From NCBI RefSeq assembly GCF_009795845.1, contig NZ_WTEX01000025.1, positions 1 to 35,223 of the forward strand: 35,223 nt of DNA, given 5' to 3'. The notes under the pieces are model-generated. The model was not told the DNA's origin. It ran no database searches and saw nothing but the letters and a program-made list of their open reading frames with translations. This DNA is from Gilliamella sp. Lep-s35 (GTDB taxonomy: Bacteria > Pseudomonadota > Gammaproteobacteria > Enterobacterales > Orbaceae). The translations under genes were made by a program, and so were the position numbers. Below, piece after piece: positions 26,115-35,122 of the stretch; positions within the stretch are counted from its first letter, which is position 1; each line of letters begins with the position of its first letter.

Positions 26115-27635
26115 TTATTTTTTAAAACCACCCAATATACCACGAGTGATCTGTTTGCCAATTTGATTCACAACTTGTCTTGTTGCTCTTTTGGCAATTT
26201 GTTGGGTTATGCCATCATGTTGCCCGCCTTTTGGCCCTTTAGAACCAAAAAGGAGTGTGCTAAAAAAATTAAGTAATCCGCCATTATTTTGTTTATTATT
26301 AGTATCATTACTTTTGTCATCACTACTATTGTTATCTTGATTAGACATATTATTTAACGAAAATCCAGCTTTTAATACTTCATAGGCCGATTGCCTATCT
26401 AAAGTTTGTGCATATTTATGATAAAAACGAGATTGATGAATAATCGATGATTGATTATCTGGCGACATTGCTCCCATTTTTGAACTTGGCGCAATAATAT
26501 AACCACGCTCAACCATGTTTGGGCGACCTTTTTCATCTAGAAATGAAATAAGCGCTTCACCAACGCCAAGTTCCATAATCTCTTTTTCAGTGTCAAAACT
26601 TGGATTGGCTCGCATAGTTTGGGCGGCTGTTTTTACTGCTTTTTGGTCTTTAGGTGTAAATGCACGCAAAGCGTGTTGTACACGATTACCTAATTGCCCT
26701 AAGATCGTATCAGGGATATCAGTCGGGTTTTGAGAAGCAAAATAAACGCCCACACCTTTAGAACGAATTAAGCGTACAACTTGTTCTATTTTTTGTAATA
26801 ATGCAGGAGAAATATCGTTAAAAAGAAGATGAGCTTCGTCAAAGAAGAAAACAAGTTTAGGTTTATCAAGATCGCCTACTTCAGGCAAGTGTTCAAAAAT
26901 TTCGGACAATAGCCATAATAAAAAGATAGAATATAATTTAGGCGAATTGTATAACTTTTCTGCCGATAGTATGTTAATGACACCACGGCCTTGAGGATTA
27001 ACTTGCATTAAATCTTGAATACCTAACATCGGTTCGCCAAGAAAAAATTCAGCGCCTTGTTGTTCTAATGTTAATAGCCCTCGCCCAATTGCACCAATTG
27101 ATGATGATGAAATATTGCCATATTGTGTTGTAAACGTTTTTGCGTTATCACCCACGAATTGAATTAATATACGAAGATCTTTAAAGTCAATTAATAATAA
27201 GTTGTTATCATCAGCGATTTTAAATATCAACTGTAATACACCTGATTGTACATTATTTAAATCAAGTAATCGGCTAAGTAAAATCGGTCCTATATCTGAC
27301 ACTGTACTGCGAACGGGTATTCCTTTTTCAGCAAAAATATCCCATAACTCAATCGGTGATGAATCGGGCTGCCAATCATTTACTTCAATACTGGCTAAGC
27401 GAGCTTGTAATTTTTCAGATAATATTCCCTGTTCACCAATGCCTGTTAGGTCGCCTTTTACATCAGCAAGAAAAACGGGCACACCGATTTTCGAAAATCC
27501 TTCAGCCATTTTTTGTAATGTTACTGTTTTACCCGTACCTGTTGCGCCAGTAATTAAACCATGGCGATTAGCTAATGCCGCTATAATAGATAGATCTTTA
27601 CCTTGGCTTTTGGCAATTACAATTGATTCACTCAT
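26115..27635 (-). CDS. yjgR: HerA-like ATPase YjgR (DUF853)
   Basis: 506 residues. Walker A GATGTGKT at 30-37, [10 protein letters not shown] soon after, Walker [13 protein letters not shown], arginine region [19 protein letters not shown], and [20 protein letters not shown]. The C-terminal tail (about 430-506) is low-complexity, Asn/Asp/Lys-rich, then basic with a final [20 protein letters not shown] and [11 protein letters not shown] predicted NTPase/helicase-type protein of unknown function. Ribosome binding site AAGGGG, seven bases before the ATG. Confidence 0.94.
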   Translation of the reverse strand: MSESIVIAKSQGKDLSIIAALANRHGLITGATGTGKTVTLQKMAEGFSKIGVPVFLADVKGDLTGIGEQGILSEKLQARLASIEVNDWQPDSSPIELWDIFAEKGIPVRSTVSDIGPILLSRLLDLNNVQSGVLQLIFKIADDNNLLLIDFKDLRILIQFVGDNAKTFTTQYGNISSSSIGAIGRGLLTLEQQGAEFFLGEPMLGIQDLMQVNPQGRGVINILSAEKLYNSPKLYSIFLLWLLSEIFEHLPEVGDLDKPKLVFFFDEAHLLFNDISPALLQKIEQVVRLIRSKGVGVYFASQNPTDIPDTILGQLGNRVQHALRAFTPKDQKAVKTAAQTMRANPSFDTEKEIMELGVGEALISFLDEKGRPNMVERGYIIAPSSKMGAMSPDNQSSIIHQSRFYHKYAQTLDRQSAYEVLKAGFSLNNMSNQDNNSSDDKSNDTNNKQNNGGLLNFFSTLLFGSKGPKGGQHDGITQQIAKRATRQVVNQIGKQITRGILGGFKK

Positions 27636-27859
27636 AAGGTAACCCCTTATTAATTTGTGATTAAAATAATATTGTTACGGTCAAATCTGTCTCGAAAAAA
27701 TTTTGCTCTAACAGCAGTTTATTTATAATAATAGCCTTTTTATAAAACCGCCCCATCTATAAAAATAATTTCTCTATGAAACGAGTTAATTATATTGTAT
27801 TCTGAATTAGCAATAGTCGCTATTGTTATTATTCCATCTAGCCTAAATAAGGAGGCGTT

Positions 27860-28090
27860 ATGTTTCCAGAATATCGAGAAATCATTTCTAAATTAAAAAA
27901 TACCGATTTACGTTTTCAAAAATTGTTTGATCAACATAATGAACTCGATCAAAAAATCAAAAATATTGAATCAGGTATTATTGTCAACACAACCGAAACG
28001 ATAGAAGCGTTAAAAAAACAAAAACTAAAGCTTAAAGACGAAATTTATGAAATCTTGAAAAAAGCATCTGATACAATTGAGAACATATAG
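27860..28090 (+). CDS. ydcH: DUF465 family protein YdcH
   Basis: A 76-residue, mostly helical (coiled-coil-like) cytoplasmic protein of unknown function. Starts MFPEYREIISKLK like E. coli YdcH and keeps FDQHNELDQKI and LKKQKLKLKDEI. A perfect AAGGAGG ribosome binding site at 27849-27855 predicts high translation. A hairpin-like CAATAG/CTATTG lies in the upstream region at 27811-27825. Followed by a strong terminator shared with the opposite-strand small ORF. Confidence 0.93.
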   Translation: MFPEYREIISKLKNTDLRFQKLFDQHNELDQKIKNIESGIIVNTTETIEALKKQKLKLKDEIYEILKKASDTIENI

Positions 28091-28145
28091 CCAAGTATCA
28101 TTTGCAAAAATTTTAATTAATCGATTTATTATAAGAAATGCAAAT

Positions 28146-28171
28146 AAAAACCCCAACGACTGGGGTTTTTT
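28146..28171. terminator. strong bidirectional rho-independent terminator
   Basis: AAAAACCCCA, five-base loop ACGAC, TGGGGTTTTTT. With T-tracts in both directions it can end ydcH from the left and the 26-codon ORF from the right. Confidence 0.92.
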
Positions 28172-28212
28172 ATTATCTTTAAACCTAACTGTTTATACTA
28201 ACCATTTTGGTT

Positions 28213-28293
28213 TTAATTATTTAGCTGCGCTTGTGCTTTTTTTTGTTTTCGGCTTTTGAGCAGCATAATTAAATTTTTATGCGGTTTTTTCAT
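28213..28293 (-). CDS. unlisted 26-residue basic small protein
   Basis: Reads MKKPHKNLIMLLKSRKQKKA then QAQLNN and stop. About a third of the residues are Lys, Arg or His, with a short hydrophobic patch (LIMLL). AAGGA lies eight to nine bases before the ATG. TATAAT on the minus strand at 28316-28321 gives a likely -10 box, though the -35 (ATTAAA at 17-base spacing) is poor. A strong terminator lies 42 bases downstream. It is therefore a complete small transcription unit between ydcH and mgtA. No family recognised; small basic peptides may bind ribosomes, RNA or membranes. It lies downstream of mgtA in the same direction but a hairpin and promoter separate them. Confidence 0.55.
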   Translation of the reverse strand: MKKPHKNLIMLLKSRKQKKAQAQLNN

Positions 28294-28370
28294 AGATTAT
28301 TTCCTTTTGTTATAATTATATGGTTAATAAATTAATTTTTAATTACTTTTACTATATAAATTTTAGAATA

Positions 28371-28396
28371 GCTAAGCGACATTTATATCGCTTAGC
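28371..28396 (-). terminator. hairpin after mgtA
   Basis: Nine-bp perfect stem (GCTAAGCGA / TCGCTTAGC) with an eight-base loop, 30 bases past the mgtA stop; followed on the minus strand by TATTCTAAAATTT, so only a weak U-tract. Confidence 0.55.
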
Positions 28397-28426
28397 GGTT
28401 ATTGGTAATCAGTTATTATTGTTGTA

Positions 28427-31138
28427 TTAAAACCATTGTCCGAAGCGTTTAATATAAATCCGTTTCATCAATTGTGCAACACAGCAATAACTAAATAAGG
28501 TTGCTAAAAGCCATGGAAAATATGACAAAGGTAATGGTTCTAACCCAATTAATCCACCAAGTGGAGAAAACGGAATATAAATACCCACAGCCATAATCAA
28601 CAAGGTCATCACAATAACAGGAAATGCCGCAGTGCTTTGCACAAATGGGATTTTTTGTGTTCTAAGCATGTGCACCACTAATGTTTGTGACAATAACCCT
28701 TCAATAAACCACCCCGAATGGAATAATGATTGCATTTCAACGCTATTAGCACTGAAAACAAACCACATTAATGCATACGTTGAGATGTCAAAAATAGATG
28801 ATGTTGGCCCAATCCAAATCATAAATCGCTTAATATTTAGCGCATCCCATTTGCGTGGTTTTTGTAAAAACTCATCATCCATTCTATCCCATGGTAATGA
28901 GAGCTGTGAAATATCATACAGCAAATTTTGAATGAGTAAATGTATCGCTAGCATAGGTAAAAATGGTAGAAACGCACTAGCAACCAATACTGAAAAAATA
29001 TTGCCAAAATTTGAACTTGCCGTCATATTTAAGTATTTCATGATATTACCAAAGGTTTCACGACCACATATTACACCTTCCTCTAATACCATTAGGCTCT
29101 TTTCAAGCAAAATAATATCGGCTGATTCTTTCGCGATATCAGTTGCGGTATCAACAGATATCCCAACATCGGCATCACGAAGTGCTGGCGCATCGTTTAT
29201 ACCATCACCTAAAAAGCCCACAGTATGGCCATTATCTTGTAATAATCGAATAATTCGTGATTTTTGCAATGGTGTTAATTTAGCAAAAATAGTACGTTGT
29301 TCGATTTGTATTTTAAGTTCGGCATCGTCCATTTTTTCAATTTCAGTGCCTAGTAGTGGTATACCTGGTTCTAAACCGACTTCTCGACACACTTTGATAG
29401 TAATAATTTCGTTATCACCTGTTAACACTTTAACACCCACACCATGTTCATTTAAAGCCGAAATTGCTTCAAATGCACTTTCTTTTGGTGGATCTAAAAA
29501 GGTTAAAAAACCACGAATTGCAAGGGCTGTTTCGTCTTGTACTGTATATTGCGCTTTTGTTTCGCTAGCGGGAATGTCTTTTATACCAACTGCTAACACT
29601 CTAAAGCCATCTTTGTTATAATCATGCGCTAAAGCAATTAATGCTTGTTTGCGTTTGTCATCTAATGGTAAATATTCGCCATTTTCATAAACATGACTTG
29701 CAATCGATAGCATTTCTTCAACAGCACCTTTACAAATCATTAAATGGTTATCACTATCATTTTGTACTACCACCGATAAACGACGACGCACAAAATCAAA
29801 CGGTAATTCATCAATTTTTTTGTATAAGCTAGCCCCCACCTTTTTCATACGGGTCTTTTCTTCGGCAAAACGGATAATCGCTTTATCCATCAGATTTTTC
29901 ATACCGCTTTGATAATAGCTGTTAAGCCAAGCTAGCTCTAAAACAGATGAATCGACCTGACCATTGATATCAAGATGATGCTCTAAAATGATTTTATCTT
30001 GTGTTAAGGTGCCTGTTTTATCGGTACATAAAATGTCCATTGCCCCAAAATTTTGGATAGCGTTAAGTCGTTTAACAACTACTTTGCGCTTTGCCATACC
30101 AACGGCGCCTTTAGCTAAATTGGCGCTTACAATCATTGGTAACATTTCTGGTGTTAAACCAACTGCTACCGCTAATGCAAACAATGCAGCATCGCCCCAA
30201 TCATTTTTTGAAAAACCATTAATAAAAAAGACAATTGGCACCATAATAAGCATAAAGCGAATAAGCAACCAACTTACACTATTAACACCACGATCAAACG
30301 AAGTTTCAGCGCGCGAACCAACGATTGACTTTGCCAACGAACCAAAATGCGTATCCGCACCGGTGGCAACTACAATGGCTGTAGCTGTTCCACTAACCAC
30401 ATTGGTGCCCATAAAACAGATATTATTGACATCAAGTACATTATCTTTAGCAATATCTGATTGTTCAATATTATCAGTCGTTTTTTGTGTTACCGCGCCC
30501 AACGTGTCATATTTTTCAACGGGGATTGATTCGCCAGTTAATACCGCTTGGCTAACAAATAAGTCTCTAGATTCAATCAACCGAATATCTGCCGGGATCA
30601 TGTCACCTGCGGATAAATAAACAATATCCCCTGGAACAATTTCACTTAATGGAATTTCAATGCGCTCAGGGGGCATATCTTTATGTGCACGACGCAATAC
30701 AGTTGCGGTTGTGCGAATCATTGATTTTAAAGCTTCGGCCGCTTTGTTCGATCTAAACTCCTGCCAAAAACGCAATAATCCACTAAGTGAGACCATCGTT
30801 AAAATAATAATAATCCCTGTTAAATCGGTCTCTTCACCATTTTGCAAAGGTAACCAAAAATCAGTCACAAAACTAACAATAGCTAATGCTAATAATACAA
30901 ATATAAATGGATTATTAAACGCCATTAATAGTTGTACTAAAACTGACGGTACCTTTTCACGGGCAACTTCATTTTTTCCATATGTTTCAATTCTCGACTT
31001 TGCACTTTCTTGTGTTAATCCTGAAAGGCTGGATTGAAATTTAGCTAAAATACTATCAAGACTGCTTTGGGCTTCGTTGATAGCTTTAATATCTACACTA
31101 TTTTGTGCTTTAGTTTTTGATGTATTTTTTGTCATCAT
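28427..31138 (-). CDS. mgtA: magnesium-translocating P-type ATPase
   Basis: 903 residues, P3B-type ATPase importing Mg2+ at low external concentration. Actuator TGES at 201-204, phosphorylated Asp373 in DILCTDKTGTLTQD, nucleotide-binding CKGAVEEML, hinge FLGDGINDAPALRDADVGIS, and ten membrane segments with the family ending PLSYFPWLLATLFSYC. PEMLPMI in TM4 is the cation-site motif. Very close to enteric MgtA/MgtB. The start is one of two adjacent ATGs (31138 or 31135), without a strong ribosome binding site. A 530-base 5' leader with two candidate leader peptides and a promoter lies upstream, implying post-transcriptional control. Confidence 0.96.
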   Translation of the reverse strand: MMTKNTSKTKAQNSVDIKAINEAQSSLDSILAKFQSSLSGLTQESAKSRIETYGKNEVAREKVPSVLVQLLMAFNNPFIFVLLALAIVSFVTDFWLPLQNGEETDLTGIIIILTMVSLSGLLRFWQEFRSNKAAEALKSMIRTTATVLRRAHKDMPPERIEIPLSEIVPGDIVYLSAGDMIPADIRLIESRDLFVSQAVLTGESIPVEKYDTLGAVTQKTTDNIEQSDIAKDNVLDVNNICFMGTNVVSGTATAIVVATGADTHFGSLAKSIVGSRAETSFDRGVNSVSWLLIRFMLIMVPIVFFINGFSKNDWGDAALFALAVAVGLTPEMLPMIVSANLAKGAVGMAKRKVVVKRLNAIQNFGAMDILCTDKTGTLTQDKIILEHHLDINGQVDSSVLELAWLNSYYQSGMKNLMDKAIIRFAEEKTRMKKVGASLYKKIDELPFDFVRRRLSVVVQNDSDNHLMICKGAVEEMLSIASHVYENGEYLPLDDKRKQALIALAHDYNKDGFRVLAVGIKDIPASETKAQYTVQDETALAIRGFLTFLDPPKESAFEAISALNEHGVGVKVLTGDNEIITIKVCREVGLEPGIPLLGTEIEKMDDAELKIQIEQRTIFAKLTPLQKSRIIRLLQDNGHTVGFLGDGINDAPALRDADVGISVDTATDIAKESADIILLEKSLMVLEEGVICGRETFGNIMKYLNMTASSNFGNIFSVLVASAFLPFLPMLAIHLLIQNLLYDISQLSLPWDRMDDEFLQKPRKWDALNIKRFMIWIGPTSSIFDISTYALMWFVFSANSVEMQSLFHSGWFIEGLLSQTLVVHMLRTQKIPFVQSTAAFPVIVMTLLIMAVGIYIPFSPLGGLIGLEPLPLSYFPWLLATLFSYCCVAQLMKRIYIKRFGQWF

Positions 31139-31317
31139 AAGTACCTATATTCATAATTTTGGCAAAAGTAGGCCAACTTATTGTTACTAAATAACAATAA
31201 ATAATTAAATTTTGTGATTAGCTAAAATTTAGTGCATAGCAAAATTAGCCTGTAAAGCTATTTTGTATAGCTTGGGCTGAGCATTAAATTTAATTAGCAA
31301 CAGAATTAATTAAGAAT

Positions 31318-31431
31318 TTAGATACAACTCGGTGGTTCTAAATGTTTTTCTGAAAGGTGCAAAATACACTGCATAAAGCTGTGTGCACATTGATGTTTTG
31401 AATTTGTGTGATAGCGTGTAAAAAAATGCAT
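31318..31431 (-). CDS. candidate leader peptide 2 of mgtA (37 residues)
   Basis: Reads MHFFTRYHTNSKHQCAHSFM, then QCILHLSEKHLEPPSCI and stop. GGTGA lies five bases before the ATG. It has six His and three Cys codons and ends LEPPSCI; acidic residues followed by prolines are the type of sequence that makes ribosomes pause or drop off in MgtL. Lies 180 bases before mgtA, after the hairpin at 31435-31472. No homologue recognised; it could be chance in a leader with few stops. Confidence 0.4.
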   Translation of the reverse strand: MHFFTRYHTNSKHQCAHSFMQCILHLSEKHLEPPSCI

Positions 31432-31434
31432 ATC

Positions 31435-31472
31435 GTTCACCGTTACCGTTTTATCAATTTCGGTTTGTGAAC
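31435..31472 (-). promoter_or_regulatory. RNA hairpin in mgtA leader
   Basis: On the minus strand GTTCAC-AA-ACCG, 12-base loop, CGGT-AACG-GTGAAC: a stem with one internal loop. The 3' arm contains GGTGA, the ribosome binding site of leader peptide 2, so folding would hide it. Position just after leader peptide 1 suits translation-coupled switching. Confidence 0.4.
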
Positions 31473-31500
31473 TGAAAAAATGATGATTTAGACAGGTTCG

Positions 31501-31566
31501 TTAACCGATAATGATGTGTTTAAATTTATCTCCCCGCATTTTGGGGTGACCCGATTGAGTGTCCAT
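31501..31566 (-). CDS. candidate leader peptide 1 of mgtA (21 residues)
   Basis: Reads MDTQSGHPKMRGDKFKHIII then G and stop. AGGAGA at 31570-31575 is a near-perfect ribosome binding site four bases before the ATG, the best in the leader, which makes translation very likely. The coding region itself holds a CCCC/GGGG hairpin. It stands about 100 bases after the predicted transcript start and 360 bases before mgtA. Confidence 0.5.
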   Translation of the reverse strand: MDTQSGHPKMRGDKFKHIIIG

Positions 31567-32085
31567 ATTTCTCCTGTAAATTGAACTCTACACTTTGTAT
31601 TTCAACTTTTCTTCACCCTCATTTTTAGTTTTCATAATAACTAAAAAAGGAAAAAAAGCTCAAAAGGCGCGCATTTTATACGCTTTTAAGAAATAAAAGT
31701 CAATCTATAAAGACATAAAAAAGTGATAATTATTGAAAAACAGCACTTATCGTTATTTTTATCTTCATGATTGATTAGTTTGCACTCCATAAAAAGACTA
31801 TAATTTAACGTTGAGCACAACCTATAGTCATCAGGTTGATTATATAATGTGGCAAGTTGTCTTGTTTAGTCTATTTAAGCAAAAAAACAATTAACTGTTT
31901 GTAAAATTTTCATCAAAAAGTTTTAGAAAACTATCTATTTCAATTTAAAACACTTTTCCATAATGTGTTTATTGATAAAACGCTTTTTTAACTATCTAAG
32001 ATTATTCAATAATAAAATTAAATTTTCGATTTTAATAAACAAAATAGATAGGCTAACCACACATTGATTTGTTTGTATCTAACCA
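31567..32085. other. mgtA promoter region and topB-mgtA spacer
   Basis: The long gap between topB and mgtA. The right part (31704-32085) is A/T-rich, with CAACCT/AGGTTG forming a small hairpin at 31818-31838 and no clear terminator for topB. The left part holds the mgtA promoter and, at 31622-31647, a nine-bp hairpin TTTTTAGTT/AACTAAAAA in the early leader. A 15-codon ORF (MKTKNEGEEKLKYKV, minus strand, ATG near 31635) has no ribosome binding site. Confidence 0.5.
31675..31703 (-). promoter_or_regulatory. sigma-70 promoter of mgtA transcript
   Basis: Minus strand TTGACT (31698-31703), 17-base spacer, TATAAA (31675-31680). The best-formed promoter in the window. It predicts a 5' untranslated leader of roughly 530 bases before mgtA. 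No convincing pair of (T/G)GTTTA PhoP half-sites was found upstream. Confidence 0.65.
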
Positions 32086-33978
32086 TTAGGCACAAATATT
32101 TAACCTTGCATTTTTTAACTGATTAACAAGATCTAATAGTGATAAATTAAGTTGATGCATAAATTGTTGGTACGAAAATGTTTTTTTACTAATTTCATCC
32201 AACTGTAATTCCCAATGGGCGGTCATATCGGGCATGGACATTATATCAGGTAGCGATAAAATTAGGTTTTTACCCACCTCGGTTGAGCGTATTGCTTTAC
32301 CTTGGCGAGTCAAGAACTGACGTTTAAACAACAACTCAATAATACCAGCCCTTGTTGCTTCTGTACCTAAACCATCGGTTTCGCGCAGTATTTTTTTAAT
32401 TTCAGGATCTTTAACAAATCGGGCAATCCCCGTCATTGCCGACAACAGTGTTGCATCGGTAAATGGCCTTGGTGGTTGGGTTTCTTTGCTAAGCAGTTCA
32501 GTATCAATACATTGCACTGTTTCACCCTTTTTAACTAATTTAGTTAATAAACTATTACTTTCATTATCGTCGTTATTAGCTTCTATTTGATTGTTTTTAT
32601 TTCGAAATAAAACCTTCCAACCTTCATCAAGCATTTGGTTAGCTTTAGAAATAAATTTTCCACCTTGAATATCAACATCAATTTGCAATTCAGCATATTT
32701 ATATGCTGGATAAAATTGAGCTAAATATTGCGTTGCAACGGCTTGATAAACGGCTTTTTCGTTAACTGATAGGTTATCCATTTTTGCTTTACGCAAGGTT
32801 GGAATAATAGCGTGGTGCGCCTCTACTTTTTTGTCATTCCACGCTTTAGTGCGTAAAGTGTAATCAGCATGACTAATTGCGGTTTGCAGTTCTGGACAAT
32901 TATTTTCAATGGCAGACTTTACCCCCGTAATTTGTTTTAAGTGTTCTTCAGGCAAAAAGCGACAGTCTGATCTTGGATAGGTAATTAATTTGTGTTTTTC
33001 ATATAACGATTGACAAACATCAAGCACATCTTGAGCACTCAGCCCATTTTTTTTAGCCATCTCAATTTGCAGTGCCGATAAATTAAATGGCATTGGTGGG
33101 GCAAGTTCTTTCTTTTTATTACTAACTTTATCAATTTTTCCTGATTGATTATTAATGCGTTGGCAAACATTTTCGGCCAATTTTTTAACTAAAACACGCC
33201 CTTCCTCATCCAGATAAGGCGCGCAAGCTTCGCTAGGTTGCCATTTGGCTTTGAAGATTTCATTATCTTGTGTTTGTAGCACGGCAAAAACTTCATAAAA
33301 GGGTTTAGGTACAAATTGCGCTATATCTAAATCACGCCTAACAACCAATCCTAAAATAGGCGTTTGTACTCGCCCAATTGACAACACTCCCCGATAACCG
33401 TTTTTTTGTCCAACAATAGTACAAAGTCGACTCATATTGATACCATAAAGCCAATCTGCTCGTGCTCTTGCCAAAGCCGAAGTAGACAAAGGAATAAAAT
33501 CTTGGTTACTGCGTAATTGCTGTAATGACTTTTCAACAGCGTTGGCATTCAAGTCACTGATCAAACAGCGCTTTATTGCTTTGCGTTTACTTGGTGGTAA
33601 TTGGCAATAATTTAAGACTTCATCAACCAACAACTGCCCTTCTCTATCTGGGTCACCTGCATGCACAATCTGATCGGCCGATTTAATTAGATCCACCAAA
33701 ATATCAAACTGTTTTTGTGTCGTATTTTTTGGGGTTAATATCCACTTTTCAGGCACGATGGGTAAATCGTTAATTGCCCACTTTTTATATCGCTGATCAT
33801 AAACTTCTGGCGTGGCTTGCTCAAGCAAGTGCCCAATACACCAGCTCACCACATCACCATTACTTGCTTTAATAAAACCATTACCTTTTTGATGAGGTTT
33901 TGGTAACACATCAGCAATAGCCCTAGCTAAACTAGGTTTTTCAGCAATAAATAGACGATAGGGCTGATTAGATCGCAT
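32086..33978 (-). CDS. topB: DNA topoisomerase III
   Basis: Type IA topoisomerase that decatenates replication intermediates. TOPRIM domain at the N-terminus (LFIAEKPSLARAIADVLPKP; acidic triad Asp109, Asp111, Glu113 in GDPDREG), catalytic Tyr334 in LITYPRSDCR, then DDKKVEAHHAIIPT-type loop (NDKKVEAHHAIIPT) and TQPPRPFTDATLLSAM with GLGTEATRAGIIELLFK. 630 residues: it lacks the basic C-terminal tail of E. coli TopB (653). No clear ribosome binding site before the ATG; the extra six N-terminal residues compared with E. coli may not be translated as drawn. Confidence 0.96.
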   Translation of the reverse strand: MRSNQPYRLFIAEKPSLARAIADVLPKPHQKGNGFIKASNGDVVSWCIGHLLEQATPEVYDQRYKKWAINDLPIVPEKWILTPKNTTQKQFDILVDLIKSADQIVHAGDPDREGQLLVDEVLNYCQLPPSKRKAIKRCLISDLNANAVEKSLQQLRSNQDFIPLSTSALARARADWLYGINMSRLCTIVGQKNGYRGVLSIGRVQTPILGLVVRRDLDIAQFVPKPFYEVFAVLQTQDNEIFKAKWQPSEACAPYLDEEGRVLVKKLAENVCQRINNQSGKIDKVSNKKKELAPPMPFNLSALQIEMAKKNGLSAQDVLDVCQSLYEKHKLITYPRSDCRFLPEEHLKQITGVKSAIENNCPELQTAISHADYTLRTKAWNDKKVEAHHAIIPTLRKAKMDNLSVNEKAVYQAVATQYLAQFYPAYKYAELQIDVDIQGGKFISKANQMLDEGWKVLFRNKNNQIEANNDDNESNSLLTKLVKKGETVQCIDTELLSKETQPPRPFTDATLLSAMTGIARFVKDPEIKKILRETDGLGTEATRAGIIELLFKRQFLTRQGKAIRSTEVGKNLILSLPDIMSMPDMTAHWELQLDEISKKTFSYQQFMHQLNLSLLDLVNQLKNARLNICA

Positions 33979-34050
33979 AACAACAATTATTCATAAAAAA
34001 TACCAAAATTATAAACGGTTATTCGTTTTTTACAAAAAAGATTAGCCCAA

Positions 34051-35052
34051 TTACCACCATTTTTTATATTTAAGCCAAATAACTGAAATAACACAAATAA
34101 TAACAAGCAGTAATATCAATCCAACAAAAGACCAACCTTCGCTACTAAAAGGAATACCCGCTAAATTGACACCAAGTAAACTGGTTAAAAATGTAATTGG
34201 TGTAAAAATAATAGTAAATAGCGACATTAAGTAAATTCGTTTATTGGTTGATTCGGCCAAAAAGCTATTAATCTGCTCCATAATTGAAGCTAACCGCAAC
34301 AAACAGCTATCGATATCTGATACATAATGATTTTGTTGATAAGAAATATCATGCAACCGTTGACGATCGTTATCATCAATCCATGATATTCTTTCAGTCG
34401 AAATTTTCACAAAAATATCACGTTGTGGCGACAATAATCGGCGTAAAACAATCAATTGTTTACGAACCCGACCGATCTCTTTATAAGAAAAGATACGTTG
34501 GTTTAAAACAGATTCCTCTAACTTAATGATTTTATTGTGAACACTATCAAAAGATAAGTTAACTTGATCACTAATTAAATCCGACATTTGAATCAACCAA
34601 TCGGCCACATCCACAGGGCCAATGCCCTTTTCTAAGTGATCTTTTAATTCCGCAATAGCAGAAATTTGTTGATGCCGAGTTGAAATGATCATGTTATCGG
34701 TAATAAAAAAACGAAAAGTAACAATAGGATCTGGAAGTTCATTGGGAATAAAATTAACGCCTTTTAACACGACTAAAACGCCCGACTCAAAACGAATCTC
34801 TTTGGATATTTGATTTGGTTTTACCAACTCATTTTTAATTAAATCAGGAACTAGGTTTGTGGTATTTATCCAATTAACAGTTTCTTGTTTAGCAAAGTCT
34901 AAATGAATCCAAAATGGTTGCGAAACAGAAGGCACACTATGTTCATTAAGCGGTATAGCTTTACCTTTACCATCTAACTGACAGCAAAAAGCTGGGTTAG
35001 CCTCTAGAAGATGAGAAACAGAAATAATACCTTCGCTATTTTGATTCGTCAT
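34051..35052 (-). CDS. zntB: CorA-family zinc transporter ZntB
   Basis: 333 residues. A large cytoplasmic N-terminal domain with a long helix (LRKQLIVLRR-type block, here VRKQLIVLRRLLSPQRDIF), then two C-terminal membrane helices with the pore signature GVNLAGIP, as in ZntB (E. coli GVNLGGIP); CorA itself has GMN followed by a different loop. Moves Zn2+ across the inner membrane. The start at ATG 35052 is chosen since GGAG lies six bases upstream; the upstream ATG at 35064 overlaps that site. Sits upstream of topB in the same direction, 72 bases apart. Confidence 0.92.
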   Translation of the reverse strand: MTNQNSEGIISVSHLLEANPAFCCQLDGKGKAIPLNEHSVPSVSQPFWIHLDFAKQETVNWINTTNLVPDLIKNELVKPNQISKEIRFESGVLVVLKGVNFIPNELPDPIVTFRFFITDNMIISTRHQQISAIAELKDHLEKGIGPVDVADWLIQMSDLISDQVNLSFDSVHNKIIKLEESVLNQRIFSYKEIGRVRKQLIVLRRLLSPQRDIFVKISTERISWIDDNDRQRLHDISYQQNHYVSDIDSCLLRLASIMEQINSFLAESTNKRIYLMSLFTIIFTPITFLTSLLGVNLAGIPFSSEGWSFVGLILLLVIICVISVIWLKYKKWW

Positions 35053-35122
35053 TACCAGCTCCATTTGTTATAGTTTTTTAAATTATATACTGAATTTAGA
35101 TTAAAAAGGATCTACTAATTAA

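Noticed and set aside
27202-27642. 146-codon plus-strand ORF opposite yjgR
   Set aside because: Antisense to the Walker A region of yjgR; composition follows from codon use of the opposite strand.
28077-28259. 60-codon plus-strand ORF after ydcH
   Set aside because: It runs through the strong terminator hairpin at 28146-28171 and is antisense to the better supported 26-codon ORF.
28632-31037. Several long plus-strand ORFs opposite mgtA (60 to 229 codons)
   Set aside because: They are antisense shadows of the strongly conserved mgtA frame and show no ribosome binding sites or recognisable domains.
31600-31640. 15-codon ORF (MKTKNEGEEKLKYKV) in the early mgtA leader
   Set aside because: No ribosome binding site and its start lies inside a hairpin; kept only as a note in the leader description.
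31890-31990. GTTTA-like strings upstream of mgtA considered as a PhoP box
   Set aside because: No pair with the correct 5-base separation and distance to the predicted promoter could be found.
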